Shown one piece after another: positions 1 through 7,675 of a DNA stretch of 40,593 bases (positions are counted from its first letter, which is position 1; each line of letters begins with the position of its first letter). The stretch spans positions 1-40,593 of the forward strand of contig CAJUJR010000017.1 in NCBI GenBank assembly GCA_910586605.1, read 5' to 3'. The DNA is from an uncultured Lachnospiraceae bacterium (lineage in GTDB: Bacteria > Bacillota > Clostridia > Lachnospirales > Lachnospiraceae). The translations under genes were made by a program, and so were the position numbers. Under the pieces are notes generated by a model. The model was given only the letters and a program-made list of their open reading frames with translations. It was not told the DNA's origin and made no database searches.

Positions 1-53
1 AGATATTTTTTATTTCCTTAAGTCCGGCTACGATTGGCTGTGAATAGTAACAA
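1..53. repeat. Terminal repeat, copy A (inverted copy at the other end of the window)
   Basis: Bases 27-53 (GCTACGATTGG then CTGTGAATAGTAACAA) occur as an exact 27-base reverse complement at 40539-40565. A second block, bases 1-14 (AGATATTTTTTATT), recurs inverted at 40574-40587. The spacer between the two blocks is 12 bases here and 8 bases in the other copy. This is a dispersed non-coding repeat; no open reading frame lies in it. Confidence 0.8.
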
Positions 54-135
54 CAACGTAGCAGATGAACATTTAGACAAGTAAAAATGTCGATATTTAA
101 CCGCCGGAGTAATATAATATTTTGATACAGAAAAA

Positions 136-187
136 ACAGGAAACAGCCATGTTAATGACATATGCCCTTAACATGGCTGCCCCCTGT
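136..187 (-). terminator. Rho-independent terminator of the glycosyltransferase gene
   Basis: An inner 12-bp perfect stem (CAGCCATGTTAA at 144-155 with TTAACATGGCTG at 168-179) is extended by an outer ACAGG/CCTGT pairing. Read on the minus strand, the stem is followed by a run of six T. It lies just after the stop of the gene ending at 200. Confidence 0.85.
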
Positions 188-199
188 TCTAAAAAGAAT

Positions 200-2110
200 C
201 TACCAAAAATCCCTTTCTACCCTTTTGCATATTTCCTTGTCCAAATCCATGAATGCATCGACCGAAGAAGTCATTAGCCGCGCACGTTCTTTTGCTTTTT
301 CAGACATTTCTTGATAAAATGTTTTATCCTGCTGATAATGCAAAATCTGATCCGCCATCTCCTCTAAATTATTTACAGCAAACTCTTTCCCACCAGCAGC
401 ATAAACATCTCCATATGATGTATAAACACCAGGAACACCCTTTATAAACGCTTCTATCACCGAAAAACCACCACCTAACCGAACAGGGTTCACATATAAA
501 TCACAATGCTCCATCAGAGCCAAAACATCTTCACATTGATAGATATAATTAGATTTCACAGACAAAATAGGATATTCCGTTAACATTTCTTCATACTTTT
601 CATATATCCCGGCAAAAACCACATGGATTCCCCCTGTATCACAAACTTTTGAAAGCATTTGCAAAAATTGCCCTGAAACCTCAGAATCCAGCCTCAGCCC
701 AATAACAGCCAATACAAACTTCCCTCGTGGAATATGGCACTCTTCTTTTGTAAAATGCTTTGTTTGCGGCCTAAGCTCAAACGTAAAACGGCTTTCGATG
801 ATATCTTCATTACCATCTATCTCCTTCTCCTGGCGACTCAACTCCCTTCCAATAATTTTCATTTTATTCATTGTTTTTGGTACAGAAGAAAACGCCAACC
901 CCATTGATGCGCATGGAATCATCTGCCCGCAAATATCAGCCAGCATGCTTCCCGTCCCTATGCTTAAGATATAATATGGCTTCACCTTCCTGATTAGTTT
1001 TACCAGCAAATCAATTCTCTTCCCTAAAGGCAGCAAAGCAGGGCACTGCAGGAAGAAAAACTTGTCTTCGCCTATTTGCGTATAATCTGAGCCATTATAT
1101 TCATCCATAACCTTACCATAGACCCCGCCATAAATCGGAATAAAACCAGAACGCAAATATTGTTCCGCAGTATTTACCAGATATACTTCTTTTCCCATCT
1201 TCTTCAACGTCTTACACCGTTCCATCACCGTCCTTGTAGGAGAATGGCCATCTGTTAAATATTGTATTGTAAAAACAAGGACTCTTTCTTGGCACCTTTC
1301 GTTTCTTGGGATTTTCCCTAAACTTTTGCCTACAGATTCCATGAATAAATGATAACTCTTTTCATACAATTCCCTTAATAATTCTGAGGTCTTTTCATCC
1401 ATCCTTGCCATGTTATGAAGCCCCATAGCTTTATACTGATTCCAGGCAAAATAATAATTTTCTGCATTATACTTACTTGACTGTAGTATGATTTCCAGAT
1501 ATTTGTTAGTATACCCTGCCTTTTCCTCTAATTTCATTAGCATGGAAACTGTAAATAGCAAACTTTCTTCCGAAAGTATTAAAAGCCCCTGTTCTGCGGC
1601 ATACAGCACAAGCCTGCCAAAATGAATCCAAACAGCTTTTCTTTCCCATGTGTTATATTTCTTTTCAGAAACAATATAGCCTGACAACGCCGCCAGCTTT
1701 TCAATAAATTTAATATCAGAAGATGGCAGTAACAGTATGTATAATTTCATAAACTTGCTTTCCACATGATCCATCAGGCTTTTGCACTCAAAATCCATCA
1801 AACCTTCCACATCCCACACAACAGGAAATTCCCGTTTTACCCCCTGATCCAGATAAATAACTTTTTCTAAATACGGAGCAAACAATATACCGGCTAAATC
1901 CTGAAGCTGGCTAATATCAGTAACAAACCAACACTTTTCTTTCTGTTTGGAAAAAAAAGAATATAATTCCCCAAAACAATACATCAAATTATTTTCACAA
2001 CTTTCAATAATTGAAGTATACAAATGTATTTCACTGTTATCATTTTGCTGCCCTAAAAACTTTTCCAGTTCCTCTCCCTCATTTTGAACAAAACAAATTA
2101 TTTTTTCCAT
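200..2110 (-). CDS. GT-B fold glycosyltransferase, possibly HMW1C/GT41-like
   Basis: A large cytoplasmic protein of 636 residues with no signal peptide. The C-terminal third looks like a GT-B nucleotide-sugar binding domain: a strand-turn stretch GKFVLAVIGLRL, then YVNPVRLGGGFSVIEAF with GVPGV, the usual place for donor-sugar contacts. The middle contains PTRTVMERCKTLKKMGKEVYLVNTAEQ, which resembles N-terminal halves of protein glycosyltransferases with an all-alpha N-terminal domain. It probably transfers a sugar to protein or to a surface glycan; the acceptor is unknown. The start at 2110 was chosen because GGAGGA precedes that ATG by 11 bases; the longer frame beginning at 2164 has no binding site. 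It follows the LytTR-FHA regulator gene by 32 bases and is surely co-transcribed. The GT-B call is solid; the HMW1C likeness is from memory and tentative. Confidence 0.75.
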   Translation of the reverse strand: MEKIICFVQNEGEELEKFLGQQNDNSEIHLYTSIIESCENNLMYCFGELYSFFSKQKEKCWFVTDISQLQDLAGILFAPYLEKVIYLDQGVKREFPVVWDVEGLMDFECKSLMDHVESKFMKLYILLLPSSDIKFIEKLAALSGYIVSEKKYNTWERKAVWIHFGRLVLYAAEQGLLILSEESLLFTVSMLMKLEEKAGYTNKYLEIILQSSKYNAENYYFAWNQYKAMGLHNMARMDEKTSELLRELYEKSYHLFMESVGKSLGKIPRNERCQERVLVFTIQYLTDGHSPTRTVMERCKTLKKMGKEVYLVNTAEQYLRSGFIPIYGGVYGKVMDEYNGSDYTQIGEDKFFFLQCPALLPLGKRIDLLVKLIRKVKPYYILSIGTGSMLADICGQMIPCASMGLAFSSVPKTMNKMKIIGRELSRQEKEIDGNEDIIESRFTFELRPQTKHFTKEECHIPRGKFVLAVIGLRLDSEVSGQFLQMLSKVCDTGGIHVVFAGIYEKYEEMLTEYPILSVKSNYIYQCEDVLALMEHCDLYVNPVRLGGGFSVIEAFIKGVPGVYTSYGDVYAAGGKEFAVNNLEEMADQILHYQQDKTFYQEMSEKAKERARLMTSSVDAFMDLDKEICKRVERDFW

Positions 2111-2142
2111 CACACCATATATCCTCCGTAAAAAACATGCCC

Positions 2143-3288
2143 CTATAACAACATAAAGGAGCATTTATCGTTTGCAAGCTGAATCAGTGTATCCCTCTCA
2201 ATCCTGACCCATTTGTTTTTCTCCAGTTTCTGCCGTCCCCCGGCAAATGTACCATTTGATGAAAAATCGCACACATAATAGCATTGTCTCTCCCCATCAA
2301 AACGTATACCGCAGTGCTTCCTGCTCACTGTACTGTCACTTAATACAATCTGGCTCTGTTTCCCGTCCCTTCCCAGTATCATCTCCTCATCCTGATACAA
2401 GCGAAACGTATCATTCTGTCTTACTCCCCTGACGCCAACCACAATTCCATACTTTGCAGCCCCCATCGCAAAATTCTTTGTAATAATTACCGTTGAATTC
2501 TCATCTGCCACAACAATCTCTGGATTCAGGCTGCCACCATCTTTTCGGGCATCCTTACTTATTTCCAGCATATTACGGGTTTTCTTATATTTCTCCCACC
2601 CTTCCCTGATGCCTGCACTATACTTCCGGCTAACCGGGAAAATATCATTTTTTGTCTGAATCTGTCCGCTTGAAACACTAATTATCTTATGTATATTTAC
2701 CAAATAACTCTGATGGCAACGTAAAAAACCAAATTTCGCTATCCTTCCTTCTAACTCATTCATTTTCCCATAGAACCATAAAGGCTCTCTCTTATTAACT
2801 GAAATAACACCAATCTTTCTTGCATCGCTTACAAAATACTCCACCATATTTAAAGGAATCATCTGCTCTTTCCCCTGGACAAGAACCGACAGATATTCAC
2901 TTTGATACTCCTCACGTTCCCTCAAATACTGCTCCATCTCATACTGGAACCGTTCATATGTAAGCGGCTTTATAAGAAAATTAAATGCTTTAAGCCGAAA
3001 TCCCTCTTCAATAAATTCATAATTCAACGCGAGAAAGATAATATCAATATCTACTTTATGTTCCCGCATATAAGATGCCAGAAAAAGCCCTTCCTTCCCG
3101 TCTGCCTCCACCCCCAGGAACAACAAATCAAAATTAAAATCACGTTCTTTCAGTCTTCTTTTAACAACACGCGCATCAGAAAAACATTCTGTAACATAGT
3201 CATCACCAATTTCTGTATTTTGGGCAATAAAACCCAAGAGCTGCGACTGTTGCTTTTTATCCCTATCACATATCGAGATCCGTAACAT
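2143..3288 (-). CDS. LytTR response regulator with degenerate receiver and C-terminal FHA domain
   Basis: A 381-residue protein with three parts. Residues 1-120 look like a CheY-type receiver, but the phospho-acceptor position is glycine (LLFLGVE, where LLFLDIE is usual, residue 59), the conserved Thr/Ser is alanine (FLAL, residue 87), and the acidic pair is D-R; only the Lys of FLIKPL (about 107) is kept. Residues 135-235 are a LytTR DNA-binding domain (RCHQSYLVNI, FPVSRKY). Residues 296-375 are an FHA domain with GRDG, S..SRKH and SSNGTF, which in this family binds phosphothreonine. The start at 3288 is preceded by AGGGGAT; the upstream ATG at 3315 has no binding site. It heads an operon with the glycosyltransferase. 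I infer that control passes through FHA or protein contacts rather than Asp phosphorylation. Confidence 0.9.
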   Translation of the reverse strand: MLRISICDRDKKQQSQLLGFIAQNTEIGDDYVTECFSDARVVKRRLKERDFNFDLLFLGVEADGKEGLFLASYMREHKVDIDIIFLALNYEFIEEGFRLKAFNFLIKPLTYERFQYEMEQYLREREEYQSEYLSVLVQGKEQMIPLNMVEYFVSDARKIGVISVNKREPLWFYGKMNELEGRIAKFGFLRCHQSYLVNIHKIISVSSGQIQTKNDIFPVSRKYSAGIREGWEKYKKTRNMLEISKDARKDGGSLNPEIVVADENSTVIITKNFAMGAAKYGIVVGVRGVRQNDTFRLYQDEEMILGRDGKQSQIVLSDSTVSRKHCGIRFDGERQCYYVCDFSSNGTFAGGRQKLEKNKWVRIERDTLIQLANDKCSFMLL

Positions 3289-3486
3289 AATCCATCCCCT
3301 GCCTGGCAAATCCATAGAAATTGTTTATTTAATAAGTTATTTCTTAACAGTTCCTTGCTTCGCCGCCTATTATAGCCTAATTTCCCGTTGCTATGACGTT
3401 ATCAGACATGAGACGTGTGTTTTCGGTTACAAAAAAACGCACCCTTGTATGAGTACGCTGCATTTCAGAAATTTTCACCGCAAAAA

Positions 3487-3526
3487 ACTCCCAGAGTTAC
3501 TAAATTTTTTCAGTAACTCTGGGAGT
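3487..3526 (-). terminator. Terminator, 15-bp perfect stem
   Basis: ACTCCCAGAGTTACT (3487-3501) pairs perfectly with AGTAACTCTGGGAGT (3512-3526). On the minus strand the stem is followed by TTTTTTG, so it ends transcripts of the DUF362 gene. On the plus strand only a weak CTTTCTT follows. The rest of the 3316-3684 gap holds the promoter side of the LytTR-FHA gene and the palindrome at 3595-3648. Confidence 0.8.
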
Positions 3527-3594
3527 CTTTCTTGGTATTATAAATACACTTTAATCTTAAATCAGATATTTCTTTATAAGTTGCCTCTATGTCC

Positions 3595-3648
3595 CTAGTG
3601 CTCCGTCCGGCTAGAAATCAGAGTATGGAGCACTAGAGCGTGTTTGAA
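3595..3648. repeat. Palindrome ending in the GAGCGTGTTTGAA motif
   Basis: CTAGTGCTCC (3595-3604) pairs with GGAGCACTAG (3627-3636) around a 22-base loop, and the right arm runs directly into AGAGCGTGTTTGAA (to 3648). The same motif, in either orientation, occurs at 12601, 15450, 16811 and 16840. It is a dispersed repeat and not an obvious terminator. Confidence 0.6.
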
Positions 3649-3684
3649 TATCACGGCCTATGGGAAAAAACAAATTTCTGGATA

Positions 3685-4800
3685 TTATATCTGTACCAGT
3701 TTATACTCATCTGTGCCAAGCCCAATCTTCTTTGCATGAGCCAGGCAAGACTCCCACTCCGTGTCAGGATGAGTCATATGGAAATGATCATGCCCTTCAT
3801 GATTCCCATGCTTCTCCAGGTTTTCCCCCAAAATGCTATCTTGCACTGGCGCCATCTTGTTGCACAAATCAGCGCATGCCCTGTCTAGTGCTACCGGGTC
3901 AAAAGAAGCCAGCATCCCTACATCAGGAATAATAGGAATATCATTTTCTGCATGGCAATCACAATTTGGAGATACATCACATATCAGAGATATATGGAAA
4001 CATGGACGGTCTTTACATACAGCCAAACTATATTCCGCCATCTTATAATTCAGCATCGCAATAGAATCGCTGAAATCTGCCCGAATCGTATCCTTAGGGC
4101 ATACCGCCAGGCAGCGCCCACACCCCACACATTTATCATGGTCAATAGCAGCTTTTCCATCCTTAATGACTGGCGCGCCATGTGCACAAATACGGCTACA
4201 GGCGCCACAACCTATACATGCATCTCCTACACTTGGCTTACCATCACAATGCTGTTCCATTTTCCCTGCACGGGAACCACATCCCATACCAATATTTTTT
4301 AATGCCCCACCAAAGCCAGCCATTTCATGCCCTTTAAAATGTGTCAATGAAATAAACACATCCGCATCCATAATAGCCTGCCCAATCTTTGCCTCTTTCA
4401 CATACTCTCCATTTATAGGGACAAGCGCCTCATCTGTCCCTTTCAGCCCATCGCCAATAATTACATGGCATCCTGTCTGATAAGGCGAAAATCCATTTAC
4501 ATAAGCAGTTTCCAAATGATCCAGTGCATTTTTCCTGCTGCCCACATACAGGGTATTACAGTCTGTCAAAAATGGTTTCCCACCCAGTTCTTTCACATAA
4601 TCAGCCACCACACGGGCATAATTCGGGCGCAGAAAAGCCAGATTCCCATATTCTCCAAAATGAATTTTAATCGCAGCATATTTATCTGAAAAATCAATAT
4701 CCTCAAACCCTGCAGCCTTCATCAAACGATGCAGTTTCTGTAAAAGGTTCTCCTGCCCCGTCGCTTTAAAAGAAGTAAAATAAACCTTTGACTGTCCCAT
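3685..4800 (-). CDS. DUF362 domain protein with two [4Fe-4S] ferredoxin motifs
   Basis: A 371-residue protein of the DUF362 family. The first half has features typical of that family (AAIKIHFGE, LTDCNTLY, ISLTHFKGHEMAGFGGA LKNIGMG). Two ferredoxin motifs follow near the middle: CIGCGACSRIC and CVGCGRCLAVCP, each giving four cysteines for a [4Fe-4S] cluster. Proteins of this kind are common in anaerobes and are thought to act in electron transfer, but the substrate is not known. The ATG at 4800 has a strong AGGAGG site 8 bases upstream. It stands alone, with a terminator downstream and a 17-bp palindrome in its leader. Confidence 0.85.
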   Translation of the reverse strand: MGQSKVYFTSFKATGQENLLQKLHRLMKAAGFEDIDFSDKYAAIKIHFGEYGNLAFLRPNYARVVADYVKELGGKPFLTDCNTLYVGSRKNALDHLETAYVNGFSPYQTGCHVIIGDGLKGTDEALVPINGEYVKEAKIGQAIMDADVFISLTHFKGHEMAGFGGALKNIGMGCGSRAGKMEQHCDGKPSVGDACIGCGACSRICAHGAPVIKDGKAAIDHDKCVGCGRCLAVCPKDTIRADFSDSIAMLNYKMAEYSLAVCKDRPCFHISLICDVSPNCDCHAENDIPIIPDVGMLASFDPVALDRACADLCNKMAPVQDSILGENLEKHGNHEGHDHFHMTHPDTEWESCLAHAKKIGLGTDEYKLVQI

Positions 4801-4828
4801 AATATATTCCTCCTGTATAATTTTATAT

Positions 4829-4873
4829 ATTACGACGGAAGGTAATTTTACAAAATTTACCTTCCGACGTAAT
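4829..4873 (-). promoter_or_regulatory. Palindrome in the leader of the DUF362 gene
   Basis: The arms 4829-4845 and 4857-4873 are 17 bases each with one mismatch (core CGGAAGGTAA) and an 11-base spacer. It lies 29 bases before the start codon, just downstream of an AT-rich stretch with a TATAAT at 4883-4888 on the minus strand. The placement suits a repressor operator or an RNA hairpin acting on this gene; no poly-T follows, so a terminator is less likely. Confidence 0.5.
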
Positions 4874-5029
4874 AGTTATATTATTATATATTTCTTCCTT
4901 CTTGTCCATCTATTTTATAAAAAACCTGCAAAAAATAACATGGCAGTCAAATGGCTCTATTTAAAGCCACAAACTGCCTGTTTAAAATATCAGACTATTA
5001 ATAAAGCTTTACAAACGAATTGTTTTCAG

Positions 5030-5578
5030 TTACTCACATGTTTCCAAATATTCAGACAGCAAATCAGAAACTGGATTTAACCGTAATGCCCTGTTATATT
5101 CTGATCCATCGCCATCAGGCGGCGCCTGTTCTACATTGATAACCACACATTCACGTTCCTTCCCAGTTCCAAACAAGCCAGAAGCATCAAGCCTTTTCAT
5201 TGCTTCCTCCATAGAATCAATCCGTATATTCCACTCAATCTCATAAAGTTCATCCTCTGATAATTTACCTGCTCTTTTGTCCAGCAATTCACCCACTTCA
5301 CCAAAAAATTCGTCATAGCCATAAACAGCATAGGGAGAATCAGCACTGTCCCATTTCCACCAACTCTTATCATCATCTGATATTTGCTGTTCTGCAATTG
5401 ATTTTTCCAGGGCTTCATAAGACCATGCGGAAATATACGGATGTAGACCTTCATCAAATATAAATGCATAAAAATAAAAATGTTCTTTTGACGTTTTGTG
5501 GACATTGAAAATATCTTGTGCAGCGTCTTTTATTTCAAAAAGTTGTAAAGTAGTGTAATAAGGAAAAACTGCCCGCAA
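5030..5578 (-). CDS. DUF4303 family protein, start uncertain
   Basis: About 182 residues of a DUF4303-like protein: HFYFYAFIFDEG near the N-terminus, then SWWKWDSADSPYA and a C-terminal tail ending in SEYLETCE. DUF4303 genes often sit in polymorphic-toxin immunity loci, but no function is proven. No ATG exists in this frame; the first usable codon is TTG at 5578. The ATG that overlaps the stop of the upstream HEPN gene (ATGA, 5600-5603) has a fair position for coupled translation but is one base out of frame with this protein. Either the gene starts at TTG or a single base was lost or gained near the A run at 5577-5581. It appears to be the third gene of the MNT-HEPN operon. Confidence 0.65.
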   Translation of the reverse strand: MRAVFPYYTTLQLFEIKDAAQDIFNVHKTSKEHFYFYAFIFDEGLHPYISAWSYEALEKSIAEQQISDDDKSWWKWDSADSPYAVYGYDEFFGEVGELLDKRAGKLSEDELYEIEWNIRIDSMEEAMKRLDASGLFGTGKERECVVINVEQAPPDGDGSEYNRALRLNPVSDLLSEYLETCE

Positions 5579-5599
5579 AAAGCAACAAGAGAAAAGTCC

Positions 5600-6007
5600 T
5601 CATGTCATTTCCTTCAAAACTTTTCCATAACGCTCCTGTACCGCCATACCCATTTGTTCGAACGCATGAATATAAACTTTTAATATCTCCTGTACTAACT
5701 GCTTAGCAGCTTCCTCATTATAAATATGGGTTGTGTCATTACGCTTCTGCAACATGCAAAGCCATGTCTCTTCATCCAAAAAATTAAAACAGGCATATGC
5801 CTCCTTGATAATATCCCTAGGTGAACCAGAACGTGAAATCTTATTCCCCTCATATTGTAGCAACTGTTTTAATACTTTCCATCCTAACTCAAATTGAATA
5901 AAGAACTTATCAATAATACCACTGATAATAAACTCATTTTCCAAATCTTCTTGATCGGCCCTTTGCAATACCTCTAAATGCCTTAGATACTGTTCAAACC
6001 GCTTCAT
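5600..6007 (-). CDS. HEPN protein, HI0074-type nucleotidyltransferase partner
   Basis: A 135-residue helical protein of the HI0074 family, historically called nucleotidyltransferase substrate-binding protein. The HEPN signature R-N-x3-H is present as RNDTTH at residues 89-94, followed by IYNEE as in family members. In such pairs the HEPN protein is usually the toxin (RNase) and the MNT partner the antitoxin that AMPylates or binds it. It overlaps the MNT gene by 14 bases and its TGA stop overlaps a downstream ATG. Length is normal for the family. Confidence 0.85.
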   Translation of the reverse strand: MKRFEQYLRHLEVLQRADQEDLENEFIISGIIDKFFIQFELGWKVLKQLLQYEGNKISRSGSPRDIIKEAYACFNFLDEETWLCMLQKRNDTTHIYNEEAAKQLVQEILKVYIHAFEQMGMAVQERYGKVLKEMT

Positions 6008-6281
6008 ATAATATCACCCCATCTCTCTCTATCTCATTGATTAATTCTTCCGAAACGGATATCGCACTCATATCAATTAAATCCAGACGCAATAACGACC
6101 ATAACTCTTCCTCTAATTGACAGGAAAATCCAAGGAAATCCTGGCAATCATAGACTGCCAGGTCAATATCACTTTTCTCCTGATAATCTCCTCTTGCCCT
6201 GGAACCAAATAAAACTATTTTTTTTACCTGATGTTGTTTTGCAATGTCCCTAATTTGTGCATATACCTGTTCCATCTTCAT
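5994..6281 (-). CDS. MNT-type minimal nucleotidyltransferase, antitoxin of a HEPN/MNT pair
   Basis: About 95 residues of a DNA polymerase beta-like minimal nucleotidyltransferase. The active site GSRARGDYQEKSDIDLAV has the G-S-x-R-x-G loop and the D-x-D metal ligands, so the enzyme looks catalytically intact. It precedes and overlaps the HEPN gene, the usual order of this toxin-antitoxin type. I prefer ATG at 6281; a GAGG lies about 13 bases upstream, and in-frame GTG (6290) and TTG (6293) codons are alternatives. A 34-bp inverted repeat covers the region just before the start. Confidence 0.85.
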   Translation of the reverse strand: MKMEQVYAQIRDIAKQHQVKKIVLFGSRARGDYQEKSDIDLAVYDCQDFLGFSCQLEEELWSLLRLDLIDMSAISVSEELINEIERDGVILYEAV

Positions 6282-6294
6282 GATTTGCACCAAG

Positions 6295-6328
6295 CCTCAA
6301 ACGAAAATGCCTGCATTTTCATTTGAGG
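6295..6328. promoter_or_regulatory. Inverted repeat before the HEPN/MNT operon
   Basis: Arms of 16 bases (6295-6310 and 6313-6328, CCTCAAA..GAAAATGC) with one mismatch and a 2-base centre, flanked by outer TTGCA/TGCAA. It ends 13 bases before the MNT start and includes the putative GAGG binding site. This is a natural place for autoregulation by the toxin-antitoxin pair, either as DNA operator or as an RNA hairpin hiding the ribosome binding site. Confidence 0.55.
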
Positions 6329-6329
6329 T

Positions 6330-6829
6330 GCAAACACAAATGGTGAAAGATGTGTGTCTGCATTTTACCCTTTCTTCTTTTTTCTTTCACCCTTTACCTC
6401 ATTTCTACGCTGCTTTTTGTACATAATGCAATATTTGTACAGACAATGCACAGTTACAAACTTGCTGAATAAAAAATATAGTTCCCACTCTTATCCCTGC
6501 TTTCTTAAAATATTCAATCATACGCCATCTATTTTGCTATGGGCACTTAGCTATTGTCTTTAGGAACTGCCCCAAAATAACTTACCATATCCCTTGCCTT
6601 TTTCTCCGCTATCACCATTTAAAAATCAGTTACATAGCCAACTATGCGCCTGGTTTTTAAACGGCACTATCTAAGAAAAATCCGGCGAAATTTCCTATCA
6701 CAGAACAAATACCCACAAGGTGGCTTAACCTTATGGAGTATTCTACCATAGCGCAAAAACAAAGACAATCATAATTTGTATATAAATCAGAATAAACGCA
6801 TGAACGGATACTCTCTAATTGCCATCCAA
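6330..6829. other. Intergenic region with a long imperfect hairpin
   Basis: No credible gene. The likely promoter of the HEPN/MNT operon lies at the left end. At 6617-6666 there is a long imperfect hairpin: CCATTTAAAAATCAG pairs with CTGGTTTTTAAACGG (two G-T type changes) and an inner CATAG/CTATG. It is followed by CTAAGAA and GGCGAAATTTCCTATCACA, a phrase that returns slightly changed at 23013-23070. A TTAGGAACTG at about 6560 resembles the end of the repeat at 40245. Confidence 0.5.
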
Positions 6830-7108
6830 TTATTTGGTGAGTTCGTCAATGGAATCTAATAAATCATTGGTATATAATACTCTCAGGACAGCAAGAATAA
6901 GCGGAAGTTCTGTTTCGGGTTTTCTCCCTATCGTTTTCCGGACTCTTCTCATGCTCCGTCCGTAATACGTTTTCATCAGCTTAATAATAAACATGACGAA
7001 CCGTCTGATTAGCCCCAGGTTATGGACTGCTTTCTTTTCTTTAGAACCCAGACTGTCTTCCCTGAATACAACATCAAGTGTCCAGTACAGGTTGTTTATT
7101 GACCGCAT
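6830..7108 (-). pseudogene. C-terminal fragment of an ISAs1-family transposase
   Basis: The 92-residue frame matches the end of ISAs1-type DDE transposases: WTLDVVFREDS, NLGLIRRF, LMKTYYGRSMRR and ELPLILAVL. The usual HWxIENxLHW before it is reduced to RSINNLYW, so residues are missing even in the preserved part. Upstream, the same frame meets a TAA at about 7120 and no N-terminal two thirds are present. No terminal inverted repeats are evident. This is a dead remnant of an insertion sequence. Confidence 0.8.
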
Positions 7109-7235
7109 CCTGAACGATTACTGCCTGCAACACTTGAAGATATGGGGAAAGGATCATTTCTCGTTCTGGACAATACTTATAGGTATATACATACATCTTG
7201 CAAGATATAAAGCTGCCCACCTATATACTGTATAA

Positions 7236-7675
7236 TTTAAAAATATAACCCCGGAATTCATTCCAGTCTGTAAAAAAACACTTTTTTGACAGGCTTAATC
7301 TTCCTGCCTTTTTTCTAACCACTGTCCCTAAATAACCTCAAAATAACTATTTTTTATTTCTCCCTGCTACATTTTTTTAATTGCATAAATTCTCACTACT
7401 TTTTCATCAAGTTTCCGAGACTACACTATCTTACTTCTCTTATCTTGTGGGATAATTGGATATGAAATGAGTGATTTTGGTTACAACTGTCATGAATTGT
7501 TTTTGCCATATTTGCTATTTTGCTATTACTGGTTATAAACCGTGCTGATTCGGTTACAAAATGTTTACATATTTTTCACTACGATATTGATTTTTAGTTC
7601 GTAACCTTTTAAGATATAGTTTGGAAAATCCAAAGATGAAATATCCACTTAAATATAAAGCAGGCGGGAGATAGA
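7236..7675. other. AT-rich intergenic region upstream of the LytTR/GHKL pair
   Basis: No gene is apparent. The right half holds repeated GGTTA boxes described separately. A GTCTGT..GACAGG inverted pair near 7270-7292 with T-rich surroundings may end transcription, but is weak. Confidence 0.4.
7476..7558 (+). promoter_or_regulatory. Candidate LytTR binding boxes
   Basis: Three similar sequences read TTTGGTTACA (7476), ACTGGTTATA (7528) and TTCGGTTACA (7549). The last two are exactly 21 bases apart, the two-turn spacing typical of paired LytTR sites, and the first is 52 bases before the second, about five turns. They lie 118-200 bases before the LytTR gene. The 13 bases TTCGGTTACAAAA at 7549 recur exactly at 3422-3434, upstream of the other LytTR gene. 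No good -35/-10 pair was found, as expected of an activated promoter. Confidence 0.5.

Noticed and set aside
5030..6281. CRISPR-like or phage-defence island reading of the HEPN locus
   Set aside because: No repeat-spacer array, Cas gene or restriction gene nearby; a plain HEPN/MNT pair explains it.
6354..6563. 69-residue open frame in the gap before the HEPN/MNT operon
   Set aside because: Rich in Phe, Ser and Pro from T/C-rich DNA, no ribosome binding site, and it overlaps the operon's promoter region.
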